DNA of 64,000 bases, taken from NCBI GenBank assembly GCA_947311845.1, contig CAMZMU010000059.1, forward strand, positions 43,098,982 through 43,162,981. The letters are read 5' to 3'. Each line of letters starts with the position of its first letter. Position 1 is the first letter of the stretch. Shown here in pieces: positions 43,805 through 55,770 of the stretch. The DNA comes from Poa pratensis (Eukaryota > Streptophyta > Magnoliopsida > Poales > Poaceae). The translations under genes and the position numbers were made by a program. Below the pieces are notes generated by a model, which was given only the letters and a program-made list of their open reading frames with translations, was not told where the DNA came from and searched no databases.

Positions 43805-44125
43805 AGCAGCCCCCGAGTGTAAATTTTGCCACTTGTACTTAGTACATATTTGTTTACTTGTATGTATGCAGCCCCCGAGTGTATCGAGTGGGGTTTTATG
43901 AGTATAGAACATGAATTCTACAGCCCCCGAGTGTATCGAGTGAGGCTGTGAATTTTTGCGATGTTTGAAGCGTCAAATCATGTTATTGAGCAACTTTTTT
44001 GTTTCTGTATGTTTTTGACGACCCAGCCCCCGAGTCTTCGAGTGCGGCTGGGTGTTATGTTTGAAGGAGCGAGAGCTCACGTTTTGGAGTAGCACAGCCC
44101 CCGAGTGTATCGAGTGAGACTAAGG
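43805..44125 (+). repeat. AGCCCCCGAGTGTATCGAGTG motif array downstream of the antisense ORF
   Basis: Five copies of AGCCCCCGAGT, most followed by GTATCGAGTG, at about 43806, 43870, 43921, 44023 and 44096, with irregular 51-102 bp spacing. Related GTAGCCCCCGAGAT words occur at 39341 and 39460 in the other non-coding flank. Confidence 0.75.
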
Positions 44126-44579
44126 TTGTGCGAATAGTTTATGCGAGTAGTAAACACGGAGAAGTATGAGGAATCATTGACTATATTCCATTTTTGAATA
44201 TTAGGCTGCAGGCCGCCTCATTAAAAACCTTCCAGTCCCCTTAGGTACCCTGGTAAGGAAAAGAGCGCGTCTGAAACCTGCAGCCATCCGACATATGTGC
44301 CTATTACATTGTGCGACTGAGCGATCTAAGCATAGAAACGGCGCAGCTGCGCAACGTTCCAAGGATTGTGCGAGAGTTCGCCTGTCTTCGCGTGCTTCAG
44401 TCTGTATGCTCCACCACCAATGACCTCGGTGATGATGAAGGGTCCTTCCCATGGAGAAGCAAGTTTATGCACCTTCTTTTGCTTCAGTCGAAGCACCAAG
44501 TCGCCAACCTCGAAGGATCTGGTACGCAGTCGACGGCTGTGATAGTTGCGGAGGTCTTGCTGGTAGACAGCTGTGCGTG

Positions 44580-47500
44580 CTAGCGCCGTGTTGCGTGCTT
44601 CTTCGAGTAGGTCGACTGCATCTTCGAGTGCTTCATCTGCATCGTCTCATTGTATGCTTCGACTCTTGGTGCATTGAACCTTACGTCTGATGGCAGGATT
44701 GCCTCTGCTCCGTAGACCATGAAGAATGGGGTAAATTGTGTTGAGGCGTTGGGTGTTGTGCGTAGGCTCCAGAGCACCGATGGAGTTCCTCGACCCAAGC
44801 ACCCGCAGCCCTTTTGAGTGGCACCAGTAGGCGTTTCTTTATTCCACTCGTCACAAGTCCATTGGCCTTTTCGACTTGGCCATTGGATTGCGGGTGTGCC
44901 ACAGATGCATAATTGAGCGTAATGTCCTGCTCTTTGCAGAAGGATCGAAACTCTTCAGCTGTAAAGTTTGTACCGTTATCAGTGATGATACTTGGCACGC
45001 CGAAGCGGTATATGATGGATTTTATGAAATTGACTGCTGTAGTGGCAGTCGAACTTGTGATAGGACTGCTTCGATCCACTTGGTGAACTTGTCGACTGCC
45101 ACCAGAAGGTGAGTATGCCCTCCATGGGAGGATTTTTTGAGTGGCCCAACCATATCGAGCCCCCACTGGGCGAAGGGCCAGGCCAATGGTATTGTCTTCA
45201 ACGCCGATGCGGGTGCGTGCGGCTTTGTGGCGAACTTTTGACAGCCGATGCACCTTTTGACTATGTCCTCCGCGTCTTTGAGTGTTGTGGGCCAGTAAAA
45301 GCCTGCGCGAAAGGCTTTGGCTACGAGTGATCGACTGCTGGCGTGATGCCCGCAGGTACCTGCATGAATATCACGAAGGATGGCTTGGCCATCTTCAAAT
45401 GCTATGCAACGTTGGAACATACCTGATACGCTGCGCTTGTATAATTCGCCGTTGATGACGGTGTATGCTTTAGATCGTCGAGTCACACGTCGTGACTCTG
45501 TTATGTCTTCAGGTACCTCGCCGCGGAGTATGTATGCGAGGAAAGGTTGAGTCCATGTTGGCTCGATGAGGAGTACCTCGACTGGCGGGTCCTCTGTGCT
45601 AGGTGCTTTGTTCTTGGCTGGTGCAGCTGATGTAGGAGGTGCTCGCTTTTTCTTGATGGATCTGTGTTCGATGCGCTCGAAGAAGACACCAGGTGGAACT
45701 GGTGCTTTGGTCGCGCCAATGTTGGCTAGCTTATCTGCCTCTTCATTGCTCTCACGTCCTATGTGTCGCAACTCGCAGCCTTCGAAGCTGCCTTCCATGA
45801 GGTTGTACAGGTCACGGTAGGCGATCATATTATCTGCGATTGCATCGCAGGCCTTCATTGTTGTTGCACCACAAGATTCGAGTCACCATAAATCATCAGT
45901 CGAGTGCACCCGAGGGCTTTGGCCATCTCATGCCATGGATCAGGGCCTCGTATTCTGCTTCGTTGTTTGATGGGAACTCGAACCCCATTTGCAGGATGTA
46001 GCGGAGCTTGTCGCCTTTTGGAGATGTGAGGATGACACCTGCGCCTGCGCCTTCGTTTTTCTTCGAGCCGTCAAAGTACATAGTCCATGAGTTGGACACA
46101 TCTGGTGCTCCTGGTAGCTGAGCTTCAATCCACTCGGTGTGGAAGTCAGGTAAGACTTGTGCTTTGATGGCCTTCGGGTAATCATACTTGATGTCCCTGG
46201 TGCTAGCTCGATGAGCCATTTTGCTACTCGCCCAGTTGCGTTGGGGTTTGTGAGGATGTCCCCGATCCCTGAGGTGCTGATTACAGTGATCGGGTGCTCG
46301 GAGAAGTAATGCGTCAGCTTCCTTGAAGACATGAACACGGCGTAAGCCAGCTTTTGATAGTGCGGGTACCGCTGTTTTGATATAGAGAGGACTTCACTCA
46401 AGTAGTAGACTGGACGTTGTATGCTTTGGGTGTGTCCCTCCTCCCTGCGCTCGACTACCAGTACGGTGCTCACCACCCTGTTAGTTGCGGAGACATATAG
46501 GTATAGTGGCTCGCGTTCCCTTGGTGCGACGAGGATTGGAGGGCTTGTGAGGACTCGCTTGAGATCCGTGAAGGCTGCTTCTGCTTCTGGCGTCCACTCG
46601 AATTTGTCTGCTTTCTTCATCAGTCGATAGAATGGGAGTGCTTTTTCGCCTAGCTTGCTGATGAATCGACTGAGTGCTGACTCGACCAGCTAACTTTTGC
46701 ACGTCATGGAGCTTCGAAGGCCTTTGCATTGTCAGGATGGCCTGTATTTTCTCCGGGTCTGCCTCGATTCCTCGAGCTGAGACTAGATACCCGAGGAGTT
46801 GTCCAGCTGGCACGCCGAACGTGCACTTCTTCGGGTTGAGCTTGATGTGGAAGCGTTTGAGGTTTGCGAACGTCTCTCGCAAATCATCGAGTAGTGTGTT
46901 TTTCCTCCCTTGTTGTAATGACGATGTCATCTACATAGACCTGGACGTTTCGCCCTATTTGCTTTTGAGGCAATCTTGCATCATGCGCTGGTAGGTTGCG
47001 CCTGCGTTCTTGAGCCCGAAAGGCATTGTGGTGTAGCAGTAGACCCCGAGTGGGGTTATGAACGCCGTTTTCTCTTCATCCTCTTCCTTCATCCTTATCT
47101 GATGGTAACCCGAGTAAGCATCCAGGAAGGACAGGCGAGCGCACCCGGCGGTGGAGTCGACGATCTGGTCGATTCGAGGTAGTGGAAAGTGATCCTTTGG
47201 ACACACTTATTGAGTGCCGTGAAATCTACACACATCCGAAGGATATCTGTGTTCTTCTCTACGAGTACGGGGTTGGCCACCCATTGTGACTTCTTGATTT
47301 CTCTGATGAAACCTGCTGCGAGTAGTCTGTCGACTCGGCTTCGACTGCGGTTCTTTTGGGCCGGATATACGGCGCATTGTTTGCTTGACTGGTTTAGCAT
47401 CTGGAAATAATTGTAGAGAGTGCTCGGCGAATTCCCTGGGAATACCTGGCATGTCGGCTGGACACCACGCAAATATATCCCAGTTCTCACGGAGGAATTC

Positions 47501-48594
47501 GACGAGCGCGCTTTCCTATGCGATAGGCAGACTCGACGAGACATTGACTGTCTTGGTCGGGTCAGTCGGGTGCACCTGATGCGACCTTGTGTCATTGGTG
47601 GCGTTGAATGCTCTGTCGACTGCCATCTTTTTGTGCTCCGGCATAAGTGTTCTGTCGTTGGAGACCGCTAGATCAGCGAACGTTGCTTCCATGCCAAACA
47701 TCTCAGAGATTTTGCTGAATTCTCGATCGCAAGAGTCAGACTTTTGAAGTTTCCCTTGACTGTGATTACTCCTTTTGGTCCAGGCATCTTTAGCTGGAGG
47801 TATGCGTAGTGTGGCACCGCCATGAATCGAGCGAACGTCGGGCGTCCAAGTATAGCATGGTATTGTGACTTCCAGTCGACCACTTCGAACTCAATCGACT
47901 CTGTCCTGAAGTGGTTTTGTCCCCGAACGTTACGTCGAGTTGTATGGTGCCTTCTGGGCTTATTGCTTTGCCTGGGACGATACCGTGGAAGGTATTTGAG
48001 GATTTGGCAGGTTTTCGACTGACCTGTTCATTTTGCGGAGCGTATCTGCGAAGATTATGTTTATGCCGCTGCCACCATCCATGAATACCTTGGTCATGGC
48101 ATAGCCTCCAATTTGCGTCGAGTACCAGAGCGGAGTGTCCTGGCGAACCACCGATGGTGGGTGGTCCTCTCTGCTGAAGCTTATTGCAGTTTCGGATCCC
48201 TTCAAAATTCAGTTACAGCAGGAGGTGACATGACCGCCATGTTTACTTGTCGAGTGCGAAGTTTTTGCTCCCTGTTGGAAGGGCGACCTTTCTGTATCAT
48301 GTACATCTGCCCTTGGGGTGGAGGGTACTGAGGTTCATCCACCCGAGGTACAGGTTGTATGGCACCCGCGATGTTTCCGCCTGCATGAGGCTGTGGTGGT
48401 GGAGGTGGTGCCATTAGAACTGGCACATTGTTTGGCTGAGGCACGGGCGCGGGTGCGTGTGCGGCTGTTGCCTTTCTGAGATTTATGTAATCAGACGCCA
48501 TTTGTTCGAACTCCCTGCAGTTTCTCATCGAGTGATTGGAGCGTAGTTTTCCGTCCTCTCCTTTGTACAGGTGTAATCTGCAATCAGCATCCAT
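44580..48594 (-). pseudogene. Gypsy pol: protease, RT, RNase H, integrase, frameshifted
   Basis: Right to left. The aspartic-protease region has MDGGSGINIIFADTLRKM (about 48080). RT has PLPRIDQIVDSTAG, FLDAYSGYHQI, MPFGLKNAGATYQRMM, and YVDD encoded near 46935 between two ORFs. RNase H has YFDGSKKNEGAGAGV and NNEAEYEALIHGM. The integrase has an HHCC finger (CGHH then CIGC), and the core motifs GLDMVGPL, ITDNGTNF and NGQVEKANG. PR-RT-RH-INT order defines Gypsy. At least six frame changes (near 47960, 47600, 47210, 46940, 46700 and 45030) prevent a full polyprotein. Clear as a family, inactive as a copy. Confidence 0.85.
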
Positions 48595-49876
48595 CTTCTC
48601 TTCGAATGATCGCTCGGATTGTGCCCGGATCTTGACTTGCGCCAGTCCTTCCTCTTGTAGCTATCACTGCGTTGGCCGCGATCTCGACTGTCTCGGCGAT
48701 CATCTCGACTGTCCCGTCGATCGTCTCGAGTGTCCCGTCGATCTTCTGACCGTCGGTCGCTTCTGTCTTGGTCGTTGCGGGGTGTGGAGAACCCAGCCGC
48801 CATGAACTCGGGTCTGTCGTCGTCGTAGTGACGTTTTGAACGTTTGCGCCTTCGGTCATCTCTGTACGAGTCTCTGCGGCTTCGACTGCCGCTTTCATGT
48901 TATCACGGGGTGAGGATCCAGTGTGGTGCGCCATGTCTTCTCCGTCTGCCCACTCAGTCGCAGTCATCAAGAGGTTAGCCACAGAGGTTGGCTTTTTGCG
49001 ACCAAGTGCTTCTTTGAGGTCTCGCCTGGCGAGTCCCATTATGAATGCGTCCATGGCCATATCTTCTGAAATTACTCCGACTGAGTTACGTATCTCAGTC
49101 CATCGTCTGATGTATGACCTCAACGTTTCGTCTGACCGTTGAACACAAGCTCGGAGCTCCTCAAATGTTTTTGGGCGCTCACATAGAGGCTCGAAGTTTT
49201 TGATGAAGTCATCACGGAAGTGATCCCACGAGTCGTACTTTGATGAAGGTAGGGCCTTGAGCCAGTCGCGGGCTGTGCCTTCGAGCATGAGTCGTATGTA
49301 TTGCACTGTGGTGTTTGTGCCACGCTGGCACGCGACAGCCAGCCTGTAGTCTTCTAGCCACCCGGAAGGTTCCTGTCGACCCGTGTACTTGGGCTGTTCA
49401 GATGTGAGTTTGAACCCTTTGGGCATCCGCGTCTCGCGGACTCGTCGAGTGAAGCATAAGCCCCATGTGACTGAGGCTCCATCAGAGTATGAGTCGCTGC
49501 TATAAGATCTGCGTGATCTGCTCCTGGACCTGCGCCTACGCGAGCTGCTTCTTTCCTTCGAGTGGTGGCGGCGACCACTGCGATTATGCTCTTCACGACG
49601 TGTGTCAACGATGGCACGATCTCGACTCCCTCCTGGAGCTGTTGGAATTTGGCGTATAGCCTTTGCTGCTAAGGCGAGTGATTTGATCTGTTGGCGATGC
49701 AATTTTGCGTTGGGGTCATCAGCTGGAGGCTTGATAGCCTCGAGGTATGCTGCGGCGGTGAAGAGAGCACCCGCGGTAGTTTTGGGTATTGGAACTCCTT
49801 CCGCGTCATATGTCATGAAAGAGTTGCCCAGATTGCGGGTGAGTGCCGCCCTCTCCTCCGGCGAGAGGTGTGACAA
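48584..49876 (-). CDS. Gypsy gag (Retrotrans_gag domain)
   Basis: This 430-residue frame runs from MSHLSPEERAALTRNLGN, through an Arg/Ser-rich segment (SSSRRRRSRSRSRRSYSS), to the gag core WLEDYRLAVACQRGT, DSWDHFRDDFIKNFEPL, SYIRRWTEIRNSVG and AFIMGLARRDLKEALG. The core matches the plant Gypsy Retrotrans_gag family. The end is Arg/Asp-rich with repeated DDRRDSRDR words in another frame (48525-48803), suggesting a late frameshift. Gag forms the virus-like particle that packages the RNA. Confidence 0.82.
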   Translation of the reverse strand: MSHLSPEERAALTRNLGNSFMTYDAEGVPIPKTTAGALFTAAAYLEAIKPPADDPNAKLHRQQIKSLALAAKAIRQIPTAPGGSRDRAIVDTRREEHNRSGRRHHSKERSSSRRRRSRSRSRRSYSSDSYSDGASVTWGLCFTRRVRETRMPKGFKLTSEQPKYTGRQEPSGWLEDYRLAVACQRGTNTTVQYIRLMLEGTARDWLKALPSSKYDSWDHFRDDFIKNFEPLCERPKTFEELRACVQRSDETLRSYIRRWTEIRNSVGVISEDMAMDAFIMGLARRDLKEALGRKKPTSVANLLMTATEWADGEDMAHHTGSSPRDNMKAAVEAAETRTEMTEGANVQNVTTTTTDPSSWRLGSPHPATTKTEATDGQKIDGTLETIDGTVEMIAETVEIAANAVIATRGRTGASQDPGTIRAIIRREDGC

Positions 49877-50054
49877 CCTTGATCTGGGTCTTGTGTCTGC
49901 TTGCCCGGTAGAGCTCAGGGAGAGCTACCTTCTGCGCGCACTCGACAAGCTAGCTTGCTTTTTACGTTCTTCGAGTGTTGCTCTGATCTGCTGCAGTCGA
50001 AGCGTTTCCTGCCAGGTGAAGTACTGGAAGGTCAACATCTCTCCCGTGTTGCGT

Positions 50055-51051
50055 CTATGGCATCATTGTGCACTCCTTAATGACTTTGTCTGCTTTTGCT
50101 GCCATCTCAGCAGTGATTGTGAGAGTTGTAACTCCGTCCGGCATGGTGACCGTGCACGGGAATTCTGTAGGCTTGCGGCTGGCCGCAGCTTCTGATGATT
50201 CTGCGGCGAAGGCGACGTAGACCTGCTGGGGTATCACCCGAGGGTATGTGTACGTGTTTTCGAGTCCCACCATGGACCCGACGTCATCATCAAGGATCAT
50301 GTCAGAGTCGATATGTCCATCGAGTGGTCCGTCTGGACGGATCTCGCTGTCGATGCCTTCATCGCCTATGCTCATCTCGATGTCGGCGAAATCGTTATGA
50401 ATCTCGAAGTCGAGGTTGTTGTTGGTGCAGATCTCGGAGTCGACGTGGCTGTCGATATGAGTTTCGGGCTCGTCGAAGTCGCTGAAGGAGATCCCGCAGT
50501 CGAAGGTATCCTCGAGTGAGAGATCGAGCTCGGGATCGTTTGTGGGGTACGCTGATTCGGCCTCCTCTCCTTGGAGTTCGTCGATGAGCTCGTTCATCTC
50601 TCGAGTCGACATGGTTGTTGCAGACGAGCAAGCTTGAAGAGTTGACGATGGTATGGATGCAGATGATCCGCAGTCGAAGGAATCTCAGCCGATGTAGTCT
50701 CGGGTGCGGAAGTCGCGAGTTGGCGTGGATCCGTCAAGTCCTGCACACCAAGCTTGTTGACGAAAAAATTGAACGAACCAACGGTTAAACCCAAACCTGA
50801 CTCGAGATCGGAGAAGGCCTCCTGGAATTCTGGCGAGTGTGGCTCGAAATCCATCAGAGGATCCGATGCACTTTTTGCGGGTGAAGCTGGCGTGTCGCCG
50901 TTTGTCGAGTGAGCCGGCGAGTTTCCGTGTGCCGCCTGAGTTGGCGAGTTCTGGTTTGTTGGCGCAGCCGGCGAGTTGCCGTTTGTAGATCCGATCGGCG
51001 AGTCGCCGATTTCCGATGGAACCGAAGAAACCGTGAGTCCAGCACTATTCT
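50055..51051 (-). pseudogene. Leader ORFs upstream of gag in the Gypsy element
   Basis: Two overlapping minus-strand frames (50594-51169, reading back into the LTR, and 50055-50612). The first has a Ser/Thr/Pro-rich segment with repeated GNSP words and FNFFVNKLGVQDLTDPRQL. The second is acidic, with repeated DSEI words and ends VTMPDGVTTLTITAEMA. Tat elements often have an extended gag N-terminus of this sort. The function is unknown and the frame is broken near 50600. Confidence 0.5.
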
Positions 51052-51070
51052 TTCCCACAGACGGCGCCAA
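51052..51070 (-). other. Primer binding site of the Gypsy element (tRNA-Asp type)
   Basis: The minus strand reads TTGGCGCCGTCTGTGGGAA, one base inside the 5' LTR. TGGCGCCGT is the usual start of plant Tat/Athila primer sites complementary to the 3' end of tRNA-Asp. Confidence 0.75.
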
Positions 51071-51071
51071 T

Positions 51072-51566
51072 TGACGAGGGGTATCATCACCAAATCCCAT
51101 GGTTAAGGACCTAGGGTTGAGATTATGGGGAGAGAACGTGGTAGTGTTGGTAGTTTCGTCGGCTGACAAGCAGAGGCAAAGATTTACCCAGGTTCAGGCC
51201 CCTCGGGTGGAGGTAAAGACCCTACTTCCTGCTTGTCTGTTATTGATCGTGGAGATTATGAGGTTACAATGTGGCTCCGGCGACATGACGATTTCGCTAG
51301 AGCTTTGGTGGTTCGATTATGGCTTGTCCCTAGATCGGCACCCCTCCCAGCCTTTAAATAGGCTGGGTCTCGGGAGTTCTTAACCGACCTAGTTTACACA
51401 TATGAAAGTTCTAAACCGACTATGCCTATGTCTAATCTTGGAGGGTACTCCACCTTCTTGGGCCTCTTGTCTTTGGGCTTTGAATAGGCTCTTCGATATT
51501 GGGACTCAGTCGTCACGTGCACCAGGTACCCTCACGGTAGGGTACCCGAGATGTATACCCATATCA
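51072..51566 (-). repeat. 5' LTR of the Gypsy element
   Basis: 495 bp with TG...CA ends, followed by the target duplication TTTGC at 51567. A TATA-like CTATTTAAAGG on the minus strand lies at about 51353-51363. Confidence 0.9.
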
Positions 51567-51571
51567 TTTGC

Positions 51572-52449
51572 TATTTGCTTCGTACGTATACCTGACCTGC
51601 GATTTTTACGTACACAATAGAAATATTGTGTTGCTTTTTACCTTCCGATACATGCAAAATGCAATTCATTGCTCATGTTGACTATTTAATTATGTTAGTA
51701 CCATGCTAATTTACTAGTTGAAAATATTTTCATGCATAATTATTTACTTATTAGAACATTTATAGGTAAATATATATTAATTTGTATCTTAAAAACCGGA
51801 CAGTGAACCAGCGGTCCGACCGGTAAAAACCTGAACCGACAGCCTCACCGGTTCGATCACCGGTCCGGTTTTTTAAACTATGTAACCAACTGGGCTGGGG
51901 ACGGTTCGTATATTATAGCTACAAAAATGTATTAAGGAAAACGCTCCAATCGGTCGCCTCGACTAGCTAGCGCATCTTCCTTTTTTCTGCTCCCGCACGT
52001 CTCTCTCGCTGCACTCTCCTTTGTCCCCGTCATGCGGGACTACCCTATCGCATTTTTCACCATACGTGGGCAGACCATACTTCACGTGTACACACGTTCA
52101 TTTTTGCTGCAGCCTTTTTTACCTAGTGGCGTGTGAGGAGCCCCATGCAGCTTAATTAATGCATGTCTATTTTTTGTGGTCACGACTTGCTAGTGTTGCC
52201 GCATATACTGAGAGGAGAAGCATCACTACTCCACCCTCGTCTCAAAATATAAGACGCCTTCAAATTTTGTTTCAACGACCACTCTAAATGTTTAACAAAT
52301 GTTTCGAAAAAAGTGCATTTTGTCCCGTGTAGGGTTTAATTTTTTGACAAGTCCAACATATTATTTATTTTTTGCTCAAAATGAACGAGTTCATTTGTAA
52401 GCAAGAGATTTTTTTCGTCCTGCTCAAAATGACCAATTCTTTTTCCCAT
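51572..52449. other. AT-rich segment between the Gypsy element and the minisatellite
   Basis: Apart from the ACCGG-rich repeat at about 51788-51888, no gene is visible. Confidence 0.4.
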
Positions 52450-55400
52450 ATGTTTTAGTTCATTGCTGGGGGTGTTGCATGAGGGTCTACATGTCCAAAT
52501 GGTGGTAGATACATACTTATATGACCTACTTGTTTGGATCCGCATGCACCAGCCCTAAACAGTTTGACCTAAAAGTATCATGTGGGTCCCACAATATGCA
52601 AACATATTTAAAAGTGTCGCATGTGGGTCCACATGTCCTAAAGATGCTAGATATATAACTTTTTGACCCACATGTCCTCAATTTTTCGATCCACATGCAC
52701 CATCTTAGAAACTTGAACTAGAACTATCATGTGGGTTCCACAATATTCAACATAGATAGGAGTGTTGCATGTGGGTCCACATGTCACAAAGATGGTAGAT
52801 ATACAACTAGATGACTATGAATGTTTCATGTGGCTCCACATGTCCCAGATGTGCTAGGGCAACATGCCTAGGTCTGTTGCATGTGGATCCACATGTTCCG
52901 AAGATGGTAGACACATACGTGTATGACTTAGTAGACATATGGACGCACATACACCAGCCTTAGACAGTTTGATTTAGAACTATCATGTGGGTCCTACAAT
53001 ATGCAACATAGTTAGGAGTGTTGCATGTGGGTCCACATGTCCCAAAGGTGGTAGATATACAACTAGACGGCTATGAGTATTTCATGTGGGTCCACATGTC
53101 CCAGATGGTCAAGATGACTAGGGTCTCACAACATGCAAACATAGCAAGGAGTATTTCATGCGGGTCCACATGTCCCAGAGGTGGTAGATATACAACTTGA
53201 TTATTTTGAGCGTTGCATGTGGGTCCACATGTCCCCGATGCGTTAGGTCAAAATGGCTAAGGGTGTTGCAAATGGGTCCCCATATCCCAAATGTGCCCAT
53301 ATTATCTATTAGACATTTGGACGCACATGCACCAGTCCAAGACAGGTTTGACGTAGAACTATCATGTGGGTCCACAATAGAAGTGTTGCATGTGGGTCTA
53401 CATGTCCCAAAGTGGTAGATATTTATTTAGATGGCTATGAGTGTTCCATGTGGGTCCACATGTCCCAGATGTGCTAGGATAAGATGACTAGGTCTGTTGC
53501 ATGTGGGTCCACATGTTTCAAAGGTGGTAGACACATACGTATGACTTAGAAGACATCAGGACACACATACACCAACCCTAGACAGATTGATCCAGAACTA
53601 TCATGTGGGTTACACAACATGCAACATAGTTAGGAGTGTTGCATGTATGTCCACATGTCTCAAAAGTGGTAGATATACAACTAGACGACTATGAGTATTT
53701 CATGTGGGTCCACATGTCCCAGATGGTCAAGATAACAAGGGGTGTTGCACGTAGGTCCATGTGTCACAAAGGTAAACATAAATATAGGACCTACTAGACA
53801 TTTGGACCCACATGCACCAGCCCTAAAAATCTTGACGTAAAATTATCATGTCGGTCTCACAGCATGCAAACATAGCAAGGAGTGTTTCATGCGGGTCCAC
53901 ATGTCCCAGATGTGGTAGATATACAACTATATTACTATGAGTATTTTATGTGAGTCCACATGTCCCAAATGATCAAGATGACTAGAGGTATTACATGTGG
54001 GTCCACATGTCGTAAAGGTAAACATACATATAGGACCTACTAGACATTTGGACCTACATGCACCAGCCATCAAAAGCTTGACCAAGAACTATCATGTGGG
54101 TCCCACAACATGCAAAGATATCAAGGAGTGTTGCATGTAGTTCTACATGTCCCAAATGTACCTATATTACCTACATGCTCCAACTATGTCAGATGTACAA
54201 CTAGATGGCTCGGAGTGTCTTATGCGGGTCCACATGCCCCAAATATGATAGATGCACAATTGTATGGTTAGAAGTGTTGTATACGGGTCCACATATACCA
54301 AAGGTGGTACAGGGTAGACCTAACACCTTACCCCTACCACCTTTCATATTAGTGGACCCACATGTAACACCTCTAAACAAATAGGTGTGCCCCTACCACC
54401 TTTGGGGCATGTCGACCAAAATTCAACACTGCTAACCATCTAGGTACACATCTAAGTACTGCAGCATGTGAGTCCACATGTCTCAAAGGTGATAGGGGTA
54501 GACATAGCTTGGAAGGGTCCACATGCAACCAAGGATGGCATGGGTAAACCTAGGTGGCTAGAATAGATGAATGTGGGTCCACATGTCCCAAATGCGGCAC
54601 ATGTATAACTAGATGGGTAGGAGTGTTGCATGTGAATCCACATGCCCCAAAGGTGATAGATGTATAAACTGTATGGTTAGGAGTGTTGTATATGGGTCCA
54701 CATATACCAAAGGTGGTATAGGGTAGACCTAACACCTTACCCTTACCACATTTCATACAAGTGGATCCACATGTAACACCTCTAAACAACTAGGTCTGCC
54801 CCTATCACCTTTGGTGCATGTGGAACCAAATTCAGCACTCTTGGCCATCTAGTTGCACATCTAAGTACTGCAGCATTTGAGTCCACATGTCTCAAAGGTG
54901 GTAGGGGCAGACACAACTTGCAAGGGTCCACATGCAACCAAGGGTGGCATGGGTAAACCTAGCCGACTAAAATAGTCTAATGTGGGTCCACATGCCCCAA
55001 GTGATATGTACAACTAGATGGGTAGGAGTGTTGCATGTGGATCCACATGCCCCAAAGGTGATAGATGTACAAACTGTATGGTTAGGAGTGTTGTATATGT
55101 GTCCACATATACCAAAGGTGGTACAGGGTAGACCTAACACCTTACCCTTACCACATTTCATACATGTGGACCCACATGTAACACCTCTAAACAACTAGGT
55201 CTGCCCCTACCACCTTTGGGGCATGTGGATCCAAATTCAACACTCCTGACCATCTAGGTACACATCTAAGTACTGCAGCATGTGAATCCACATGTCTCAA
55301 AGGTGGTAGAGGTAGACATAGATTGTAAGGGTCCACATGCAACCAAGGGTGGCATGGGTAAACCTGGCTGGCTTGGATAGATGAATGTGGGTCCATATGC

Positions 55401-55770
55401 GCCAAATACGTTAGATATACAACTAGATGGCTCGGAGTGTCGCATGTGGGTCCACATGCCCAAAAGATGATAGATGCACAACTGTATGGTTAGAAGTGTA
55501 GTATACGGGTCCACATATACCAAAGATGGTACATGGTAGACCTAACTCCTTACCCCTACCACCTTTAATATATGTGGACCCACATGTAACACCTCTAAAC
55601 AAATAGGTCTGCCCCTACCACTTTTGGGACATGTGGACCAAAATTCAACACGTCTCACCATCTAGGTACACATCTAAGTACTACAACATATGGGTCCACA
55701 TGTCTCAAAGTAGGTAGGAGTAGACATAACTTGCAAGGGTCCACATGCAACTAAGGGTACACACACGATT
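52450..55770. repeat. Minisatellite-like array built on the palindrome CATGTGGGTCCACATG
   Basis: About 30 copies by eye of CATGTGGGTCCACATG or a near variant occur over 3.3 kb, mostly 50-80 bp apart, linked by CCCAAAGGTGGTAGATATAC and AACTAGATG-type words. In 54310-55770 the basic units are organised into a higher-order repeat of about 405-409 bp. GGGTAGACCTAAC recurs at about 54312, 54721 and 55126, with a variant at 55535. ORFs inside the array are chance products. Confidence 0.88.

Larger units (their letters stand above)
38230..51566 (-). mobile_element. Gypsy LTR retrotransposon of Tat type with antisense gene, complete
   Basis: The LTRs at 38230-38725 and 51072-51566 run TGACGAGGGG to CCCATRTCA. 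They are flanked by the perfect 5-bp duplication TTTGC (38225-38229 and 51567-51571). By eye they differ by about 21 substitutions and one single-base indel over 495 bp, so the insertion is not recent. The primer site next to the right LTR sets minus orientation. Order from the 5' side: leader ORF, gag, protease, RT, RNase H, integrase. Between integrase and the 3' LTR an intron-containing gene is encoded on the opposite strand. An extra antisense ORF of this kind is known from Tat/Grande-type Gypsy elements of grasses. Pol is broken by frameshifts. Confidence 0.9.

Noticed and set aside
44751..45330. Plus-strand ORFs opposite Gypsy integrase
   Set aside because: Shadows of the minus-strand pol; they contain no antisense-gene motifs, unlike 40085-43788.
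53018..55523. Cys/His-containing ORFs in the minisatellite (repeated WVHMSQ- and CGSTC-like peptides)
   Set aside because: They arise from the repeated nucleotide unit in whichever frame is open; lengths are below 90 codons and frames change between units.
52450..55770. CRISPR-like array of short repeats with spacers
   Set aside because: Repeats and linkers are both repetitive, the spacing varies, and the context is a plant transposon.
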